The translations under genes were made by a program, and so were the position numbers. From contig OU862909.1 in assembly GCA_917880885.1 (NCBI GenBank), positions 33,664,405 through 33,728,404 of the forward strand: a stretch of DNA of 64,000 bases, read 5' to 3'. The notes under the pieces are model-generated. The model was not told the DNA's origin, did no database searches, and worked only from the letters and a program-made list of their open reading frames with translations. Of this stretch, positions 58,699-64,000 are shown in pieces. Source of the stretch: Limnephilus marmoratus. Lineage: Eukaryota; Arthropoda; Insecta; Trichoptera; Limnephilidae. Numbering within the stretch: the first letter of the stretch is position 1; every line of letters begins with the position of its first letter.

Positions 58699-59667
58699 CT
58701 AGTTTTTTGAATTATGTCGTTCAGGATTTGCTTGTCGCTTGGTATGATTCTTCTGAGAATCATACTTCCATTTCCTACAAAAAGGCTTGGAATGACCTTT
58801 TATATTACAATAAGCGCAAAGTAATTTATTTCTATAAAATTGTGCAGAAGGTGAAGAAGAAGAAGAAGAGGAAGAATGTGCAGCATTATTATTCAACGGA
58901 ACGGATGACGGTTTATTCTTGTCTTTGACCGAATTTGCTTCATCGTCGGAAATAGCTAAACTTTTTTCAAATCGCTTACAAACACTAATTAAGGAATTTA
59001 AATTTTTATCCTCAAAATAAGCAATAACAAGAGCATATTTCGGCAATAGGCTATTGCACACTAAATCCACAATTTGTTCTTCCGGAAGTTGAACGTTTAA
59101 TCTTAAATTAGCTAATTGCACGTCTTCAACATAATCAACTACGCTTTGATTATACTTCTGTTTCATAGAGAAGAGAGCTTTTAAAGCTTCGGTTTGGTTA
59201 GCGATTGGATCAAAACGAGATAAAATTAGTTTTTTCAGTTCTAGCCAAGTTAAATTATCTTTATAAATGGTACGATACCATAGCAATGCTCTTCCCTCCA
59301 AAAGGTCAGCAAACGAAGTGACAACAAGCGGCAACTCAATATGACGACACCTAGATAACTCCTCCACACGTTGTATAAAGTCACGGATGTCTGAAGATCC
59401 GTTAAATTTAACACCCCAGCTATGTACGGAAGGATTTGTAGTTATATTCTGATAATAATTATTAGTTATGTTGGTATTTGTATTAGGACTTTCATCACTG
59501 CTTGTTTCTTGTTGAGAAGAAGTACCACTAGATTGTTTAAGGTTCCTGTTGTAAATTCGCGCTTGCTCTCTCATGGCGGACAAAGTGGGTTCTGGAGTAA
59601 TATTAACGTCAGAAAGCATCTGAATCATTTCCTCTTTTGAGGCCCCGTTGATGTTAGACAACGTCAT
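58699..59667 (-). CDS. Ty3/gypsy Gag
   Basis: 322 codons, intact. The middle holds the capsid-like core of Ty3/gypsy gag proteins (F-N-G-S-S-D-I-R-D-F-I near residue 90, then A-L-L-W-Y-R and Y-N-Q-S-V-V-D-Y-V). A serine-rich stretch follows and then one zinc knuckle near residue 287, C-x2-C-x4-H-x4-C. It forms the particle and packages RNA in the cytoplasm. The Met chosen (59665-59667) is the first in the frame after a 5' leader of 626 bases. The stop is preceded by a slippery heptamer that would place Pol in the -1 frame. Confidence 0.9.
   Translation of the reverse strand: MTLSNINGASKEEMIQMLSDVNITPEPTLSAMREQARIYNRNLKQSSGTSSQQETSSDESPNTNTNITNNYYQNITTNPSVHSWGVKFNGSSDIRDFIQRVEELSRCRHIELPLVVTSFADLLEGRALLWYRTIYKDNLTWLELKKLILSRFDPIANQTEALKALFSMKQKYNQSVVDYVEDVQLANLRLNVQLPEEQIVDLVCNSLLPKYALVIAYFEDKNLNSLISVCKRFEKSLAISDDEANSVKDKNKPSSVPLNNNAAHSSSSSSSSPSAQFYRNKLLCAYCNIKGHSKPFCRKWKYDSQKNHTKRQANPERHNSKN
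58702..58708 (-). promoter_or_regulatory. Candidate -1 ribosomal frameshift site A-AAA-AAC
   Basis: On the minus strand the heptamer A AAA AAC is in the gag frame immediately before its UAG stop. The -1 frame from here stays open into the protease. A GGGGGTCCCCC self-complementary word lies 5-15 bases downstream. Confidence 0.75.
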
Positions 59668-60273
59668 TTTGTCAAATGGAATTTATTTATGAAACAAAAC
59701 GAAGAAAATATTCCAGATGATTCCATATGAAATAGTTAATATTTATGAGATAAACCGAATAACACTATATTAAGTCTGGAAAATTGTTTATAAAGTTATT
59801 ACGATAACATAATCGAAGTATAATAATGATCGTTTGACATCTGACACATGTCAACAAAAATCGCTATCAGCTGATCTGTAATAACAACTGACATAACCAT
59901 AGACAAACTTGCCAGCCTACAAAAATGTCCCAAAAATATTATCCGAAAAAAAAGAACGAAGCTGTTCTAGTAGGTATATTTATGTTTACGTTACACAAAA
60001 TTTGAGAGCGAACGAAGCTCAACCGGAAACCAATACAATTTAAAGCAAAGCAAAAAAATGACATAATAATATGCACAAAATTTCAAACTACCGCGAAATA
60101 TTTCATATAATCCATTATGACGCATCTACACACACACACTGGTACCATTATAACAGTATGAAGATATTAATGAATAATACATATCCAACCTTGAAAATTC
60201 GGAAAAAGAAGCAGAAACTCAAAACATAACAGACCGTTAGAATATACGGGCACCAAAAGCAGAATATTCAACT

Positions 60274-60291
60274 TAAAACGTTGGAGCGCCA
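60274..60291 (-). promoter_or_regulatory. Primer-binding site
   Basis: Two bases after the 5' LTR, the minus strand reads TGGCGCTCCAACGTTTTA, starting with TGG as required to pair with a tRNA CCA end. I did not identify the tRNA. Confidence 0.7.
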
Positions 60292-60293
60292 AA

Positions 60294-61370
60294 TATAAGG
60301 TTATCTCTCTCTCTCTCTCAGGTTATGTGGGACCTAGCGATCCGTAATGTAGGAAGGTTCTGCTTTTTTTTTTTTTGTTCCAGAATAAAAAAAAAGAACA
60401 AGATTGTTTGGGAATAAACGAAAACAGGTTTCTACTTGTGAGGTTAAATTGGTTTCAGTAATAAAAGAGTTCATTTCCAAAACAACCAAAGCCCAGTATA
60501 ATTTTATAAAGAACATAACAATGTTGCCCTTTTGAGGGGCCGGGTTTCACATCCCCAAAAACATAACAGATTCTGAAACATAACAGATTCATAACAGATT
60601 TGACAGGAATATAATTAAGCAGAAAGAAATATCGTACCTGCGGACCATGGATCTTTATCTAATTCTACACTGACACGAACTCTTAATTTACTTGAATATA
60701 GCGCGTTGATGAACCGCGGGCCATATTCTCTCGCAATCTCCAGGATGGGAACCAGGAAAGACCCCCAGGAAGGCCAGAGAATGAGGACTCCCCGCTAGGG
60801 AGTAGTATCCAAGATCAGCACCAGTGCTCCGGTTGAGCCCACCGGATGAAACACGATTTCCGTCAACACACCTCATCAGGAAATGAACGCCGAGTAACCA
60901 TCCGTCACAAATATGAGCAGCAATGACCGTACCAGGTCATAAGGACTCTCCCTCGCAAAGCTTTTCAATATGCCAGTCGCGATTATGTAGGTAATTAACA
61001 ATACCGTTATGTCGCGGACAAATATCGGTCCCAATGGCGGCGACCAATCACATTAGAAACAGCGTTCCGATCACATCAGAAAGAAGCGTTCGCAAAATGT
61101 ACATCGCCCGGCTCGCGATTAAAATCGTTTAAAACAATTTGTAACGAAGAGATTATCCCATTTTTAAATCCAAAACTATCACTAAAGTGACAAGTCGAAT
61201 CAACACCGGCTTCCCGTACGGTACCCATTCAAAAAGTGCATGGAAAAAACCCCTGGTGCAAAAACCAGAGAGAAAAAAAAGTGTTGCCAATCCATTCCGT
61301 GCTGTTCAAATTATCAGGTTAGTGGTCAGGTAAATAATTATATCACAAATTGATAATTATTTACGTGACA
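60294..61370 (-). repeat. 5' LTR of the Ty3/gypsy element
   Basis: Near-identical partner of 52032-53110. The transcription start would lie inside this copy. Confidence 0.95.
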
Positions 61371-61589
61371 ATATAAAAAAATTGGGACTACCGGAATAAT
61401 TCCGATCGCGAATCGCTAATTGCACTGGCCTAATTGCAACAACAAGTGTTCAAAATTCAATGTTGAATGGATGAGGTCAGAGAATCCTCTAACAAGTGGG
61501 ATTTATTTATTAATGATTTTTATTGCGGTAAAAGTCAAAATCAAGCCTTACTGGATAATTAGTTGCTTTATAATACTGTAGTAATAATT

Positions 61590-62060
61590 TTTTTTACGTT
61601 AGCTTCACACAGGAAGCCCCGAGGAAAATAATTCTCCTCAGGGCGTATGTCATCTTTGGGGATGTTATGTGTGATGGTATGGGAAGGAAGGAGAGGAAGT
61701 TCTGGGAAGAAAAAGGATATGAGGGTTTGGTAGGAATCTGAGGTTCAGTGTGTCCAGAAGTGACGGACTTACGAATCCATTCCCCCACTGCGGTGCAAGG
61801 GAATGTTGCGAGAGAGTACGGCTGTAGAAGTCAAAGGGACTCCCCCAAACATTCTCTCTCGATCCGGCCTGCCATGCAGCTGGTGGGCAGTCGCATCCAC
61901 CGCCAAGGTCCGGACAAACCTTTTTTTCACCCCATGAACCCGGGCACCCCTTCTAAGTCACCAAACATAGCGAACCACTTGGGGTGACCTATGGCAGAGG
62001 CGTTGGTTATCATATAAATGGTTCCCGGGACGGCGGTACCCATCCCTGCCTCCCAAATTT
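61590..62060 (-). mobile_element. LINE/SINE 3' segment (longer copy)
   Basis: It shares the CACACAGGAAGCCCCGAGG, CTTTGGGGATG and GAATCTGAGGTTCAGTGT words with 30135-30300, and ACCACTTGGGGTGACCTATG with 30385-30405. It carries about 150 more bases in the middle (61755-61900). No coding. Confidence 0.65.
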
Positions 62061-62065
62061 ATGAT

Positions 62066-62852
62066 TATGTATGATTATATGATTTGAAACATGTGTTGTA
62101 TAATACAATATTTCATTTGAAAATTTAACAAATCTGCCAACGATCTACGGCCCTAGATAATAAAATAAAAACGCCCTAGCCCTTAGCCCTCGTATAATAA
62201 AAACATATTTTCAAAATTTAAAACGTAACTTTACGGAATAAAATAACAATCTTTCGAAATCAATATTGTATATATATATATTTTTTTTTTTTTAAAGAGT
62301 CGATACATCTAGAATTTGATTTAAAAATGACAAATTTCCGGTTCAGTCTAACTACACCACCTTATATTCTTACAAAAATCCTACCCAAAAATTATTAAAG
62401 ATATTTTTAAAAATAAGAACCATTAGGTCACGTGCTTCCTTCCAATTTGTGGTAAATCGTAATGTCAAATTTGTAACAGAATAACATTTCTAATTGATAA
62501 AATTGAAAAAAATACTCTATAAACCAATTTATTGCTAAGCCAATAATGCATGGGGAGTCTAAAAATGGATCACCTTCATTATCACAGATTGGCGAAAAAT
62601 CAAGCTTATGTGGTTTTCCAAAACAGATTATTCCAGGGGAGTATTAATATTACGAACGATGACATAATAATAAAATATCATTGACTAAAAATAATTTCAT
62701 CATCATAGCAACATTTTTGTAATGTGTCACGTAATCGTAGAACTTACCATATTTGCTTTCAAATATTATGTGCTTTGCCTAATTTAAATGAGTTAAATCT
62801 TTTTTAGGTTTACCTTATTGAAAACAAATGTTGTATTATGTTCATGTTTTAG
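62066..62852 (+). other. Probable intron sequence upstream of the LRR gene exon
   Basis: AT-rich with no coding, ending in a pyrimidine tract and TTTTAG directly before the exon. Confidence 0.5.
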
Positions 62853-63241
62853 GTTACGAAAAAAGGCTCCGAAGTTTCGTCAACTGGTCTACATTGCAAG
62901 AATCCTACGTAGAACATTTGGCGAACTATGAGAGGGAAAAATTATCTGGTTATTCATTCCACGACGCGTTGAATTCTAAAATAAAAAGTTCATCTTTTTA
63001 CAACTTCATGGGTGATTTCCACTGCACCATCAAAGCTCGCAACTACCTCGACATAATGCAGATGACGTTGTGGGACTTGGAGAAATTCGGTTCCGAAGAA
63101 GAAGTGTTTGATTTTCTCAGATCAAATAATATTACAGATTCTGTTGAAGATGTTATAAAGAAATCTGTCAAGGACAAAACGTCTTTAGATTTCGAATGGC
63201 TTCAGAACAATGTCGAGCTCTTGCGACTAATGAATTATAAA
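62853..63241 (+). CDS. Leucine-rich-repeat protein, internal exon 1
   Basis: The exon is bounded by the acceptor TTCATGTTTTAG at 62841-62852 and the donor GTAGGT at 63242. It encodes about 129 residues beginning Y-E-K-R-L-R-S-F-V-N-W. They are charged, probably helical, with no LRR yet: E-E-V-F-D-F-L-R-S-N-N and the final D-F-E-W-L-Q-N-N-V-E-L-L-R-L. It starts with two bases completing a codon from a missing upstream exon, so the protein's start lies elsewhere. It ends in phase 0, matching the next exon. The combination of this N-terminal type and short LRRs recalls LRRC43-like axonemal proteins, but I cannot confirm that identity. Confidence 0.75.
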
Positions 63242-63690
63242 GTAGGTTAGCTTTACTGTTTTATTTATTTGGCCTGGTTTTATTTAGATTCATCCAAACT
63301 AAGAAAGTTTATGAAACACGGCGTAAAAATATTGTTTTGAGATTCGCAAAGATTCAATTCAATTTATTCGTTTTGAAAACATTACAAAATCAACACTTTA
63401 AAGCTTTTTTAAAAGAGAGAAAATAGATAAGTTAAGCAGATTTATACTAACAGCAACAAAGCTTGTCGTCTAAATTGTGCTTCGTTAATGTTAAACATAT
63501 CTATATTCGAAGTGATTCTATTTAACATCAAGACAGCTGATCGACTGGCATGACCATTGGCAAGTTAGTTCTGCACGCCGGGAGATAAAACAGTCCATGC
63601 TGCCATCGGGAACATAGAAACTAATGCTATAATAACTTAAGAGAAAGTTTAAAATATTGTTCAAACTAAAGAGTATGTTTTTTTAACCAG
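63242..63690 (+). other. Intron of the LRR gene
   Basis: 449 bases from GTAGGT to a TTTTTTTAACCAG acceptor. No coding. Confidence 0.7.
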
Positions 63691-63907
63691 GTAACTGCTC
63701 TGGATTCTTCCCTAAAATATTTTAAGGGCATTAAATGCCTAAATCTGAGTTTGAACTACCTGTCCAATTTTAGAGGAAAAAAACTACCACGACAGCTACA
63801 AATGTTAGAATTGCAGGGAAATTTTCTTGCTAATGTTCTGTTACTTTCCCAGAGCCTCCCGGAAAGTCTGGCGTATTTGGGATTAAGTAGAAACCTTATT
63901 TGTGACG
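63691..63907 (+). CDS. Leucine-rich-repeat protein, internal exon 2
   Basis: 72 codons plus one base, open throughout, following the acceptor AACCAG and ending at the donor GTTAGT (63908). It encodes about three leucine-rich repeats: I-K-C-L-N-L-S-L-N-Y-L, L-Q-M-L-E-L-Q-G-N-F-L and L-A-Y-L-G-L-S-R-N-L-I, each with the L-x-x-L-x-L-x-x-N-x-L pattern. Phase 0 agrees with the upstream exon. The gene continues past the window edge. Confidence 0.8.
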
Positions 63908-64000
63908 GTTAGTTGATTTTTCAAAATATCGTGATCACAATTCACAAAAATATAATTCAAATCTACTACATTATTTATTTCGACTGTCGACCGTTTTCCA

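Larger units (their letters stand above)
52032..61370 (-). mobile_element. Ty3/gypsy LTR retrotransposon (9.3 kb, minus strand)
   Basis: Two near-identical LTRs (52032-53110 and 60294-61370) flank gag, protease, reverse transcriptase, RNase H and integrase in Ty3/gypsy order. The 4-bp duplication ATAT flanks it (52028-52031 and 61371-61374). A primer-binding site and a polypurine tract sit next to the correct LTRs. Apart from T-run length I noticed only two base differences between the LTRs (near 52941/61207 and 52964/61222 regions), so it is young. It is broken by a MITE in the RT region and a frameshift near 56915. No envelope gene is recognisable. Confidence 0.95.
44190..61430 (+). mobile_element. 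Large TIR element encoding a FEN/PIN-like nuclease protein, interrupted twice
   Basis: The terminal inverted repeats start GGCCAGTGCAATTAGCG at 44190 and, inward from the right, the same bases at 61430. TA lies outside each end. The left TIR runs to about 44640. The right TIR is 51635-52027 plus 61375-61430, split by a Ty3/gypsy insertion with an ATAT duplication. The arms differ at roughly one base in eight to ten (by eye). Between the TIRs is one + strand gene in pieces (45115-46001 and 50128-51374), itself split by a hAT element with the duplication TCCGGTCC. Without inserts the element is about 3.8 kb. No DDE/D transposase, Rep, tyrosine recombinase or RT belongs to it. That this element moves as a unit is inferred from the TIRs. 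Confidence 0.7.

Overview
The window is repeat-dense, AT-rich animal DNA, almost certainly from an insect. The evidence is several families of non-LTR retrotransposon, non-autonomous Helitrons ending in CTAG, hAT and Harbinger-like MITEs, a Ty3/gypsy element, spliced exons with GT/AG borders, and no operon-like layout. I cannot fix the order; Lepidoptera and Hemiptera both remain possible. The only convincing host gene is at the right edge: two + strand exons (62853-63241 and 63691-63907) of a leucine-rich-repeat protein. Nearly everything else recognisable is mobile DNA, much of it nested.

Left third (1-22 kb). A + strand LINE (1-193 and 4250-4912) is split by a 4.05-kb hAT-type element (194-4241, 8-bp target duplication). 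That element is itself split by a second hAT-type element (578-3830, 8-bp duplication), which carries a reverse-transcriptase LINE on the minus strand, a second LINE 3' end and a small MITE. To the right lie Helitron-like copies with a GA-rich core, a 110-bp tandem repeat, a Jockey-like LINE end, a long hairpin MITE, a Tc1-like MITE, tRNA-derived sequences, a CT-rich minisatellite of about 1.2 kb and a long A-rich simple repeat.

Middle (22-44 kb). This holds three hAT elements with clear 8-bp duplications (22334-23098, 28633-29475 and 38698-40599; the first two keep remnants of the hAT C-terminal domain), two fairly complete Helitrons, four Harbinger-like MITEs with TWA duplications, a perfect 70-bp-arm palindrome (28941-29109), a head-to-tail pair of about 1.2-kb inverted-repeat elements (30599-33949, the second holding a Helitron that holds a LINE), a MITE with TIRs of about 230 bp (42611-43340), and a 22-bp minisatellite.

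Right third (44-64 kb). The most unusual object is a DNA element with inverted termini of about 450 bp, whose outer ends lie at 44190 and 61430. Its single recognisable gene (pieces at 45115-46001 and 50128-51374) encodes a broken protein. Its acidic motifs fit a FEN1/XPG-type (PIN-like) nuclease, and a CXC-type cysteine-rich tail follows. I see no DDE transposase. The gene is cut by a 4.1-kb hAT element (46002-50119, with a solo LTR inside), and the right TIR is cut by a young 9.3-kb Ty3/gypsy element (52032-61370, minus strand) that is in turn cut by a 301-bp hAT MITE. Removing the inserts leaves an element of about 3.8 kb. The order of events can be read from the target duplications.
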